DNA of 64,000 nucleotides, from contig JAFEKR010000001.1 in NCBI GenBank assembly GCA_019022495.1, positions 496,001-560,000 on the forward strand, written 5' to 3'. Positions 20,486-31,538 of the stretch are shown here, in pieces (positions within the stretch are counted from its first letter, which is position 1; each line of letters opens with the position of its first letter). Under the pieces are notes generated by a model that made no database searches, was not told the DNA's origin, and saw nothing but the letters and a program-made list of their open reading frames with translations. This stretch comes from Epichloe hybrida (lineage: Eukaryota; Ascomycota; Sordariomycetes; Hypocreales; Clavicipitaceae). A program made the translations under genes and the position numbers.

Positions 20486-22515
20486 ATGACTCACGAACTG
20501 GAGGGCGTCTTCGCAGACTTGGGTCTGACCCAATATCTCGATGCATTCGTTGACCAAGGTTTCGACGCCTGGGACATTATTCTTGATATTCAAGAGTCAG
20601 ATCTGTGAGTACAATGTTGCATTGACGAGCACTTTGTCGGGAAACACACTGTTGCTGACAACAATGGAAACAGAGATGCCTTGGGCGTCAAATTGGGCCA
20701 CCGAAGAGTAAGCTTACGCCTTGCATGTTGTGACGTGCCCCATGATTTCAACAAATGTCTAATGTTTTGTGCCCTCCAGAAATTGCAACGACGGATTGCG
20801 AATGCAAGAGGCATTGCGCCGAGTATATCCCTGGCATCATCGTCCAAGTCCGGCCCCGAGGAATCAAAACAGGATGGCCTGAGACGAGAGGCATCTCGCA
20901 CTGATGCCAGCTCGGAAACCAGCGGCGTTACCAAGAGGAAATATCGACGCCATCCCAAGGCAAGTAGTCGAGGGGTAGAGATTGGATGTGTTCAAAATGT
21001 TGCCCTGAGCTAACAGTCTGCAGCCCGATGAAAATGCCCCTGAGCGCCCACCTTCAGCATATGTTCTATTCTCAAATAGTGCGTTCCTCACCTCAACGCA
21101 AACTGTCCGTGTCACATGCAAGCTGACATGACGGCCCATTCCAGAAATGAGAGATGACTTGAAGAGTCAAAACCTTACCTTCACAGAGATTGCAAAGCTG
21201 GTCGGGGAGAACTGGCAGAGCCTTCAGCCTGTTGAAAAGGTTTTTTTTGAGAGCCAAGCCAATGCCGCCAAAGAAAGATATCACCAACAGCTCGCCGAGT
21301 ACAAGAAAACACCCGAGTACCGAAAATATGCACAATACCTCCATGATTTCAAAGAGAGGCAAGCCAAGCAGTTCAAAGGTAAATTGTTATCCCATCTTCA
21401 CCCATCAACTTGGTTTCCTTCGGGGATCCAAACTTGCGCCGTCGTGAAAATGAGACTGATATGATACCGGAATACAGGCCAAGATTCATCAAAACGCACC
21501 AAAGTCGAGCCGCCTAGACTGCGCCATGGAAGCACGAGTAGTAGCGCGACGCCTAACACTAACTCGAGCGTAAGTGGTAGCGGTAGCGAGCGCCTTCGAG
21601 GAAGTGAGCCGCCACCTACTCGTCGGGAACGGGTGAATTCCACAGCTTCAGTCGCAGGGTCTCAGTACTCGTCCGTTGCCCCTACACCGATACCAGCACA
21701 TCACTCGTATGATGACCCTGGTCTATCTCCACGAACAAACCACTTCAATAGTGCAAGCTCGACAGAGCCTCAGCATCGCCATTCTCGTCAATCATCCAAC
21801 ATGCGAAACAAAGCACATGCCGAGTCCATGCATCAACACTTGCCATCTCTCTCCGACATGTTAGATAACAGCCAAAAGAGTATGACAAACTCGACAACAG
21901 CAGCTTCTGAAGGAAATCCATTCGTTACCAGTCAACCAACCAGCTCCTCCGGACGACCATCACTTGATGGCATTTCGAGTCTGCCATCGAGCCGGACTCC
22001 CACTCTGCGACACCATTCGCCATCCAATAGTACTACTCTATCGTCATCCAATAGTACTGCTCTATCGGGCAGCTCAGTTGGAAGCTTTGGCCGCCCATAT
22101 GTAGATGGGTCTCTTCCGATACACGCTCTGCTCTCAGACCGGTCTACAGCTAGACCATTGAATTCTGAGAGGCAGCTTAATCCTATTGTGACTGGCGGTG
22201 CTGGCGCAGCGAACAGGCAAAAATCACCCCCATTTGAATTCGCACAAGGCCTCAGCGGATACGGTACTTCAACTCCTTTTGAGATTGATTCAGCGCTGCC
22301 GAACAATGACTAATTCAGTTTGTGAAGGCTTCCAATCGGACTCATCGCCTTTTTCACATATGAAAGTCGAGCAATCGAGTGAAGGCGACGTGGTCATGAC
22401 GACGGATGAGTCTTTACCTCGAGCGGGGGAAAATAGTAGGACGAGAAACAGCTTGGACGGCATGGATGCTTTGCTTAGGGCAGGCGAGATTGTCGGGCGA
22501 GGTGGCCGCCGCTGA
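20486..22515 (+). CDS. SAM-domain plus HMG-box protein
   Basis: Seven exons (20486-20604, 20674-20707, 20780-20959, 21024-21078, 21145-21378, 21478-22263, 22319-22515) give 534 residues. Residues 1-60 form a SAM-like domain (LEGVFADLGLTQYLDAFVDQ, WDIILDIQESDLDALGVKL). The HMG box follows at about 117-190 (ERPPSAYVLFSNKMRDDL, FTEIAKLVGENWQSLQPVEK), a DNA-binding fold, so the protein is probably a nuclear DNA-binding regulator. The rest is Ser/Thr-rich, and the C-terminus has the conserved-looking SLDGMDALLRAGEIVGR. Intron 3 has a GC donor (CCCAAG then GCAAGT). The last intron (22264-22318) is required to reach that C-terminus; without it the frame stops at 22313. The target genes are unknown. 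The gene sits just behind the duplicated 733-bp block. Confidence 0.88.
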
Positions 22516-23800
22516 TACCCCAGTCCTGATTTCGCGAATTTTGGACCTTTGGAATTTCCTCTCTCGAGCGGCGCTTACATCAACGGATCGAAGCAGCAAT
22601 ATCAGCCCAGGAGTATGCGTTTCGCTCTGAGCACTATTAACGTTAAGCGCCTTGTGCCAGGGCAGCGGACTTTGTCAACTGTCCCACATCCAATATTTCA
22701 GTTCATACGTTTTCTTCTTTTTGAAAAGACAAAGACATCACACTTAGGGGTCTTACAGCAGAGCAGTTTCCACCAGCAGTCTTCCCTGGCGTGTTAGCTG
22801 GATTTGAAGTCGGCTGCCCTGGCACAAGGTGCTTAACGTTAAAAGACACTACTTGCTCAAAGCGAAACGCATACACCTGGGCTGATAATTTCGACGGATT
22901 TCGATGGACACTCATATTCCTCCTATCTCTCTTCTCTCGACTTATATTCCTCCTATTTCTCATCTCTCTCTCTCTTCCCTTCATCTCATCTCTCTTCTTT
23001 TTGACTATACGGAACCTGATTAGAACGGGCTGGGTTCTTTTCCAATGAAGCATGGATTTGCCACGAATATGAATGACGAAAGACTTGTATTTTGTTTTGG
23101 GAAGATCAAACGCACCAACAGGTGGGGGTATTTTGGAAAATTGTGAAAGGCGTTGGGAAATACTTTGGCGGCAACTGTGGTTTTGACTTGTCCTTCTGAA
23201 AAGGAAATGCATGGGATGCGACCGGGAAACACGATTTTAAATGGACGAACGCTGGTGTATGTAGAGCTTGTATGCGTCGAAGAGAATACCGGGGTGGGAG
23301 GGGCGTCGGGCTTAGAGCCTCAATGACAGTCGCGTGGAAAAGTTGTGGTCAGGATACGGACGGAGTAACGCAGCTGTACATGTTGTTGGCCAAATATATA
23401 CCAGAATGCGGCTGGTGAATTATTGAAGTGCAAAAAGGTCATGTTGGTTGGTACATTACTAGAATCCCAGCACATGAATATATCAACATGATCTTCGGTG
23501 CCCTAGTCTTGCCATGTAGGCGCGTTCATAGTGAGCAGTACGGCTGATTGCATGTCAAGGTTGAATGAATGGGAACCAATGTTCGAGTTGTCTTGCGTGC
23601 AAAATAGCTTCATCTTCCCGTTGTATATATACAAAACATGGCAAACCAGATTCAATACTTACATCCTACCACCTTGCCACAAATAACCCAGACCAATGCC
23701 GACCCAGACCGCCCCGTCGCTTCAAACACGTGACACGTTTACTCGTTAAATTTATCCACCACAGAATCTGTAGATTGGGCCCCTCTCCCCGGAATCTAGT
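22516..23800. other. Convergent intergenic region, SAM-HMG/brn1
   Basis: No gene is seen. It carries a long imperfect inverted repeat (22613-22874), a C/T-rich track (22915-22995) and low-complexity sequence. It is presumably the 3' UTRs of the two flanking genes. Confidence 0.6.
22613..22874. repeat. Imperfect inverted repeat, arms of about 58-66 bp
   Basis: Left arm 22613-22670 starts GTATGCGTTTCGCTCTGAGC and contains TAACGTTAAGC and CTTGTGCCAGGGCAGC. Right arm 22809-22874 is its reverse complement apart from a few substitutions and an extra 8 bp or so. The loop is 138 bp. It starts about 100 bp downstream of the SAM-HMG stop. Confidence 0.88.
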
Positions 23801-26104
23801 CTAGTCGCCGCCCTCGGTGACTTCTGCCGTCCAATCCTTGCGAATCTTCAGCTCGTCCAGGTTTTCGGATTTATCAATCACCAAGCCCTTCTCGTTGGCT
23901 AGATGCAGTAGACAGATGAAGCAGTAAGAAGTGGATATGTCCTTCATGGCCGATTTAGGGTACGCCGATTGCAGGCCGTTCATGACTTGAGTGAAGTTGA
24001 GTGTGGGGCCGTCATCTGGTGATCGGGGCTTTTCATCTGCTTCGGAGGGGGTCGCTGGTGTTGAAGAAGTGGAAGTGCGCTCCTTGGGTGGAATCTAGGT
24101 AGAAGGGCATGAACGTTAGTGCTTCGTCCCAAGCGATCATGCAAAGCGCCACCCCCCCACCCCACCCCCTTCTTGATCACCATCGTCGCAGGGCAGAAAC
24201 TTACCTCGAGCTGGTCAAATGCCATACCCTTCCAGATCTCTTGCTTCAATCGCCTGACGTCAACCTTTGTCGCTTTACGGGCGTAGTTGACATATTCCGG
24301 TCGTATCCTTCTCGTTGAAGTCACAAGAGTATGACCAAAGGCAGCATTCGTAAACGTCTCTCCACCTAACATGGCAGTCATGCCACCGGCTTCTGTCATG
24401 CCCGGCTCTCCATCAGGCGATAGGTGTTCGCGCGCATCTGCAAACTCCAAATCATCGTCATCTGCGTCATCGCCTCCTGGGAAAGGCAGGCCATCATCTT
24501 GGAAAAAGTTGGCATCATAGTCCCCTTCTGGCAAAACTGTATCTTCAGGGCCCTTTTGTTTCGCCCAGAAGGCCTCATCCATTTCAATCTGCTGGTTGTT
24601 ATCAGGCAGATCGTGACCATACCCAACTCGCGGTCCGAAGCCACTCGTTGTGGTTCGACGCCTCGACAATCGAGCCTTGGGCTTGAGGAACAAACTCAGT
24701 AGCGATTTGGAGCTGAAATGCTTGTCATCGGGAAGAAGATTGCGTGATTTGGACTTCCAATCCTTCTTTGGCATGCTGATGGCTGAATTGCTGGACGCTT
24801 GTGTGTGGATAACATCAGACATTGTCGACTCGAGGGGCGAGGCAAAGTCTATTTCGAACGGCTCCTTTTCTTTCCGTTTCTTGGTTTCACTGGCTGGCTT
24901 GTTGGTTTCTTTGATTTTTCTGATTCGCCAGTGTTCTGCACTGCTCCAATTCTTCTGCAGAGCTTGGTCAAAGAAGCCTAGGATGTCTTCGTGCATCTTG
25001 TCAGCGTTCTGAGGCTTGACCATGGACACGATGTATTCCCCGTTGTCGTCAAATTCCTCCCCCTCAGCTCCCTCATCCATGCCAGCATCGTATATTCTCA
25101 TTTGAGGCGCAAGAGCGGCATCCCGTGCCCAAGCCTCACCACCTTCACCAAAAGCAACGTCGCCCCCAATATCAAAGCTGCCAAGACCGAGATCGTCGTC
25201 GTCAAATCCAATGGGAGCATCATCGTCGATGAGCATGCCGGAATGATCCCCGGCGGCATGGTTCTTGTCTTGATCTCTCCAATCTTCAGGTGCCTTCAGG
25301 AAGGGAATATCCATGGAACCTGATGGATCTCCTAGGTCAAAGGTTTTGAGCGACGGACATACATCGAGCTCATCGAGATGGCTCAGGCTTGGCAAGAACC
25401 TTTGCCCAAGCGAAACAAGGTCGATTTCCACGGCTGGCTCTTTCTCTTCCTCCGGGACCTCGTCTGACGGCTTATTCTCTAGTTGTGCGGTAATATCGGC
25501 ATCCTCTGCATCCGGGTCCTCATCTTCCGTGTCCCTCTTCTCTACTGGGGCTACATCGCCTGAGTCGTCGCTACTGTCAAAGACAATCCGTCCTTGTGAG
25601 TCGATCATTAAGTGGTTGAGAAGCAGACCCTTGGCACCCCCTTCGTCGAAATCTGCCGAGGCCTTCTTGAAAAGAGGATCTACAGCAAATTCGAGTTCAA
25701 ACTTTTTCAGCTGTAATGAGCTGAAAGAGGGAGCGAGCGTCGCTTCTGACGATCTTTGTGTCTAATTGCAACCAGGTCAGCTTATGTTGCTGCGTCATGT
25801 TCCTGGTACTGGAAGCCAGCTGAGCAACAAAGGCTAAAAAATGCTTTACCTTCTTTCTAGACTTCTTCTTAGGGTTGCCGTCCTCATCCAACTCATCTTC
25901 ACTCTCGTTGCCGTCGGCATCTTCTCGGCCCTTCTTCTTGCTGCTGCTATCGGCCAAGCCGCTCAGCAACTTGCCAGTCTCCGTTGCGACACTGTCTACC
26001 CTGTTGGTGTAAATCTTGACACAACCATCCAGTGTGCAACTGGCCTTTTGGAAGTTGACTCCGTCGCCCTCTTTGAGTAGTGACATATCATGGAAGTAAT
26101 CAAT
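23801..26104 (-). CDS. brn1: Condensin kleisin subunit Brn1/Cnd2 (CAP-H); N-terminus not found
   Basis: Exons 25850-26104, 24205-25761 and 23801-24094 join in phase 0 at both introns (88 and 110 bp). Condensin subunit 2 is the kleisin that bridges the Smc2/Smc4 ATPase heads and carries the HEAT subunits; it compacts mitotic chromosomes. Family markers are IDYFHDMSLLKEGDGVNFQK, GCVKIYTNRVDSVATETGKL, LKKFELEFAVDPLFKKAS, LLNHLMIDSQGRIVFDSSDD, GFFDQALQKNWSSAEHWRIR and, at the C-terminus, IRPEYVNYARKATKVDVRRL followed by FTQVMNGLQSAYP. The visible part is about 700 residues; family members have roughly 150 more at the N-terminus, including the first part of the Smc2-binding helical domain. A CAG acceptor at 26105-26107 suggests an upstream exon, but only 283 bp remain before the divergent exchanger gene and I could not find it. 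Confidence 0.92.
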
Positions 26105-26387
26105 CTGGGCCAATGGGCACCCCCCCTGTTCTGCTTGGGAGTTCCGAGCAGAGCCCGGTTACTGGTTGCATTGACATGGGCTGCTGGCTTGGGCCCTTCA
26201 AATCTTCCGACCGCTTCCCCAATGCGATAAATCATCTACGGGTTAAGCCCGACGTGTTCCGTACATTTCGATACCTTGCAAATTCGCCCCCTCTTCAGTC
26301 AGTCCCCCGCCCATCGAGGACGACCATGATCTAGGCTCCGGCCTCAACAAGACTAAGCGCAGTCTACGATATGAAGACTCAACCAAG

Positions 26388-29300
26388 ATGCCAGCACCCA
26401 GAGCCCGTGGAAGCCGACTGCGCTCCCGTCCCCTCGTCGCGACGGTCTTCCTCATAAGTCTACTGGCGGTATGCTCATTCTTACTGAAATCCCAAAGTCA
26501 TGGCGATGGATCAGATCCTGAACATGCTGGGCCTGCGGTGAATGTTTTCCGTCGGGCCACGCAGCTTGAATGCAACAAGGTACACTCGGCTGAGGATAAG
26601 TGTGCCTTTGTGAAGAAGTATTGCGAAGACGAGGATGCCGGCTTGTTGCCGTATCTTGAATGGTATTACTGTGCCTCAAGTCAAATGAGACCTGCTGCAT
26701 TCGTATTGCTTGTTGTCTGGTTGGGACTCTTGTTCACCACTATCGGCATTGCAGCCAGCGATTTCTTCAGCGTCAACCTGAGTACAATTGCGACCATCCT
26801 CGGCCTGAGCGAAAGCCTGGCTGGTGTCACCTTCCTCGCCTTTGGAAACGGCTCCCCCGATGTCTTCAGCACTTTTGCTGCCATGAGCTCCAATAGCCCT
26901 GGCATGGCCGTTGGTGAGCTCATTGGTGCTGCTTGCTTCATCACTGGCGTCGTGGCCGGCTCCATGGCACTGGTGCGCGAATTCAGAGTCGATAAGAAGA
27001 CGTATGCCCGAGATATATGCTTCTTTATCGTGGCAGTTGCCTTTGCAATGTCGTTTCTGGCTGACGGTCACTTGCGATTCTGGGAATGTTGGGCCATGGT
27101 AGGTTACTACATCGTGTATGTACTAACCGTGGTCGGCTGGCATTGGTATTCGACAAGAAGAAAACGACGCTTACGTCGAGAGGGCGAAGCTCGGAGCCAC
27201 TACTATGGAATGGTCGGCAATTCTGGTGATGAGCTGGCCGGAGAACCATATCGTGACGAACCCGAGAATCCCCAAGACGATTTGAGACAAGATTCCCGAA
27301 GCAGTACTTCTGTCCACGACATGTCATCGTTAGAGCGCGGGCCTAGAATCGAGATTGATGGACGGAGCCAAGAATATGGCCAAGGTCAAAGCGACGATCA
27401 TGACGGATCAGTAGAGTATGACAGCGACGATGAAGATCATGAGCGGATGGTCGCTGCCGAAGTATCAAGAAGCATGCGCGTATTACGTCCTGGTAGAAAA
27501 AAGTCCCACGCGTTGAATCCTATTCGACCTAGCTTGGTCGGAGCATTGGAGTTCCGATCAGCTCTGGCTCAACTGCAGCGTGAAAGCAACCTCCAACTCT
27601 CTTATATTCCCGGGCGTAGTTACTCTGATCATCACGTTACTCAACGGCTCCGAAGAGGTACGACCAGTGAAGGCCCGGAAGGTGAACGTTGGGAGGCTCT
27701 CCCCACCCCAGGAGCAGCGAGAGAGAGGGCGTATTCGTATGCCGGTACGCTGGCAGCGTCAGCTCCCCCAGTTCCGAATCTGCTGGATGAAGAGGCTTCC
27801 ACAGAAACAAGCTCCATCGCATCAAATAATCTCCACGACAATCCGGCAGTCCTTGGGCATACTCCCTCTGGTAAGAGCACGCGCCATTCGACACCGTTCA
27901 TGGTGGGAGGCAATTTGGCCCCGCCACCAATTGGTCCCTCTGGAACCACCGATGATGGCGAATCAAGTGACAGCCAGGACCTCAATGGCAAACATTCCGA
28001 CTCTCTCAAGCTACTTATCCCTAGTCGACGTAGCAGTCACAGCGATACGTTGTCGCCGAGCTCACCGTTCCCACGCTATACCGACTCGCCGATGGTTATT
28101 ACGCCAAACGTGAATTCGGAACGGACTGAGTTCATGCTACCCCAGCCTGGATCATCGCGCCGAGAAAATAGCTTCCCAGAAATGCAAATTTCTGCTCCAG
28201 TTGCCCAAAGACCAATTCGATGGTGGCCTTATTCTGTCCTCCCACCACCTCACGTTGTTCTCGCGACATTGTTTCCCACATTGCAGGGTTGGCAGGAGAA
28301 GCGCATCTGGGACAAGTTTTTGAGTACTATATCGGTGCCAAGCATCTTCTTGCTGGTGATTACTCTTCCCGTGGTCGAATCTGAAACCAATGAAGAAGAA
28401 GAAGCAGAAGGTTCAGTGGACGATCAAAGCATGCTCCGCGAACGTAGTCGTCACGAACTTGGGCATAACGCGCCGCCCATATCCATTGAGCCGCAAGAGA
28501 TTGAACCAGAAGGCGAATGGGAGCGTTATCGGAGACGTTCCCGCAGAAATAGCGCCAATGTAGACCGGCTACCTTCACCACAAGTCATTGTTCACCTGGA
28601 GAACGAAGATACGGCTGTCTCGTCACAAGGCGGCGCCGCTCTCAATGGACCGTCTGTCGCAAAGCCTCTGTCAGATATGCCATCCATTAGTAATGAGAAT
28701 GACGAACCGACGACGTGGAATCGCTGGCTCGTCTGTGTCCAGCTTTTCACGGGACCACTATTTGCCATGTTGATTCTGTGGGCCAATATGGCAGAAGACA
28801 TGTCCCATCCCAGCAAAACACTGGTAATGATGGTTCTTTATACGCTTTTAGTTTCACTTGTGCTGTTGGCATGTCTTTTCATCCTCACATCCGACCACAG
28901 AAGACCCAAGTACCATTTCCTTCTCTGTTTCATGGGTTTTATCATTAGCATTGCGTGGATTTCTACCATTGCTGGCGAGGTGGTAGGGGTTTTGAAGACC
29001 TTTGGCGTCGTCTTGAACATATCAGAAGCCTTACTAGGGCTCACCATTTTTGCAGCTGGCAACAGCGTGGGCGACTTGGTTGCGGACATTACTGTGGCGC
29101 GCCTAGGCTATCCGGTGATGGCTTTGTAAGTGCTACCCACCTAGCTGTACATGAATGATGGTTTCGAATTGTTAACCAAGCCTGAACTGTTAGATCTGCA
29201 TGCTTTGGCGGTCCAATGCTCAACATTCTACTCGGCATCGGCATCGGAGGCGTCCTCATGATGGTGCAGCACGCCAACAAGAAGCACGCCAAACATCCCG

Positions 29301-29521
29301 ACCGGCCAGTCCAGTATGGGCCGTACAGCGTCGAGGTTGGCCCTACGCTCTTGATATCCGCCGTGACTCTTCTCATCATGCTGGTCCTACTCTTGATCGT
29401 TGTACCTCTGAACAAATGGATTCTGAGCCGGAAGATTGGCTGGGGTTTGATCGCTCTTTGGACACTGAGTACAATTGCGAACGTTGCAGTGGAGGTATCC
29501 GGGGTATGGCAAGAGTCGTAA
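26388..29521 (+). CDS. Sodium/calcium exchanger family membrane protein
   Basis: Two exons (26388-29125, 29194-29521) give 1021 residues. This is the fungal CaCA-superfamily type resembling yeast YDL206W and NCKX6-like exchangers, probably moving cations across an internal membrane. The N-terminal hydrophobic segment (VATVFLISLLAVCSFLL) may be a signal anchor. The first exchanger domain (about 100-245) has the alpha repeat FLAFGNGSPDVFSTFAAMSS. A long acidic, Ser-rich hydrophilic loop of about 400 residues separates it from the second domain (from about 780), with FAAGNSVGDLVADITVARL and, across the intron, MALSACFGGPMLNILLGIG. The intron (29126-29193) interrupts that second alpha repeat, so the C-terminal exon is essential. 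Exact ion specificity cannot be read from the sequence. Confidence 0.9.
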
Positions 29522-30026
29522 TGTGGAGAGAGAAGGACTGTATGCATAGCGGACGGTTGTATATTTCGTTCATGATGAAATCGGTACGGATGAATAATGA
29601 CTTGTGGACGACAGACAGCAACAAGCATCATGCGATGCATGAGTTGCGCAACTGGTACGAAGAACAATGGAAGCTATTAATGTTCTGGAGCATCTTTGCT
29701 TCTTGGCACCAAGCCGATGGGCAAGGCCCAAAGAAGTGAATTAAGTAGTGATGACCCCAACGGCGCACTTCTTCTTGTCTTAACAACGTGTCTTTTTGTA
29801 ACAGAAGAGAACAAACAATCTGGCGGCTTGCTCCCGTGGAGAGCTTGCCTGACCGCCCCTCACAAGCTCCTTCCTTGCCCCTCCCTCCCCCCCCTCCTTT
29901 CCGCCAATTGGACTTGGACCCCCCCGCCCCCACGTTCGTACGGAAAGCGTAGTAACACATACATCACCAAACCGTGGGTAATTCAAATCTTCCCAACTTT
30001 GGATTTCAACCCCCCTTTCCTGAATC
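29522..30026. other. Intergenic region, exchanger 3' side and pmm promoter
   Basis: No gene is supported. The segment 29850-30020 is C-rich and pyrimidine-rich, fitting a strong fungal promoter or leader for phosphomannomutase. Open frames on both strands are short and featureless. Confidence 0.5.
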
Positions 30027-31119
30027 ATGGACACCGCCCAGTCCAGCTATCCTCCTCTGGAGGAACGTCCTCTCAAGGACACGATTTGCTTGTTCGACGT
30101 GGACGGCACTCTCACTCCTGCTCGCCTGGTACGGTCCGGCTGATGCCGCTCTTGCCCCCCCGATCGACCCATTTCGCTCCCAGAATTTGTGCAAGCCGCT
30201 GACCGTGCCAAATCACTCGTCCTCCAACAGGATGCCTCGCCCGAAATCCTCTCCATCCTCTCTGCCCTCCGCAAGAAATGCTCCGTCGGCTACGTCGGTG
30301 GCTCCGACCTCGCCAAGCAACAAGAACAGATCGGCAAGCCAGCCGGTATGCCCGTCACGACCCTCTTCGACTTCTGCTTCGCCGAGAACGGATTGACAGC
30401 ATATAAGCTGGGACAGGAACTCCCCTCCAACAGCTTCATCCAGTGGATCGGCGAGGCCAAGTACAAGGAGCTCGTCAACTATATCCTGCACTACGTGGCG
30501 GACATGGATGTCCCCGTCAAGAGGGGCACGTTTGTCGAGTTCAGAAACGGCATGATCAACGTGAGCCCCGTGGGGAGAAATGCCAGCACGCAGGAGAGAA
30601 ACGACTTTGAGAAGTTCGACAAGGAGACCAAGGTGAGGGCCAAGTTTGTGGAGGATCTGAAGAAGAAGTTTCCTGATGTGGACTTGACGTACGTAATCCA
30701 ACCCCTCTTCTCTCTTCCAGCTACCAGTTGTTATGGTTGTGCCTTTCTTCTTCCCCACCAGCATGATACTCGATTTTTATACATGTTAGTATTTGAGAAA
30801 TCGAGTTTCCGACTCACATCTCTCTACGGGCAGATACTCTATCGGCGGACAAATCTCATTCGACGTCTTCCCCACAGGCTGGGACAAGACATACTGCCTC
30901 AAGCACCTCGAGAACGAGGCCAAGAAAGAAGGCGGCATCGCATACAAGAACATCCACTTCTTCGGCGACAAGGCCTTTGAGGGCGGCAATGACTGGGAGA
31001 TCTACAGTGACCCTCGCACCATCGGACATGCGGTCAAGTCGCCCGAGGACACGATCCGCATTGTCAAGGAGCTTTTTGATTTGAAGCTGCACCCGGGAGG
31101 AACCAATGTCCCGCACTAA
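30027..31119 (+). CDS. sec53: Phosphomannomutase
   Basis: Three exons (30027-30128, 30231-30688, 30834-31119) give 281 residues, close to the usual 250-270. The enzyme converts mannose-6-phosphate to mannose-1-phosphate in the cytosol, feeding GDP-mannose for glycosylation. The HAD-fold nucleophile motif is [13 protein letters not shown] (Asp24 and Asp26). Further family motifs are [61 protein letters not shown] and [18 protein letters not shown]. Intron 1 (30129-30230) ends at CCAACAG, giving [17 protein letters not shown]; earlier acceptors would insert about 14 non-family residues. Intron 2 (30689-30833) is long for this window at 145 bp. Confidence 0.95.
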
Positions 31120-31538
31120 GTTGCTCGGTTTTTAAGGGCGCGGTGGGAACCTAAGCTCTGGCATACACGATACGAAATGAATTTTGATGCTTATTACAGA
31201 CAGAGACGAACAGAATAAAGCAAGAATGAAAATATAAAGTAATGTCTTCAGAATAACGAATGGGCTGTACTAGTCCCGTCATGAGAAAAATGTCTGGTAT
31301 ATTCATCATCAAAATCAAGCTAGGCGCCATGAAGTATTCAAAGAGCCAGGCGTATCCAAGTCTATGTACGAATGGGGGAAAAAAAAAGGGGGGGGGGGGG
31401 GCAATAACAAACTACCGTTATCTATACAAAAGAGTCATATGTTGTTTAGCAGACACCTTTCTCTCTCCTGTGCACTTGTACACGTTGCCAGCAAGTACTG
31501 TACTTGACACTGAAAAGATGTAGCCCACCCGATACTCA
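31120..31538. other. Convergent intergenic region with A/G homopolymer
   Basis: The 3' ends of pmm and the PhoD-like gene face each other. A run of about ten A followed by about fourteen G lies at 31379-31402. No gene is seen. Confidence 0.6.

Noticed and set aside
26105..26240. Minus-strand HVNATSNRAL as the missing Brn1 N-terminal segment
   Set aside because: It faintly resembles the expected conserved segment, but no GT donor exists between it and the CAG acceptor except one leaving a 16-bp intron, and the frames do not join.
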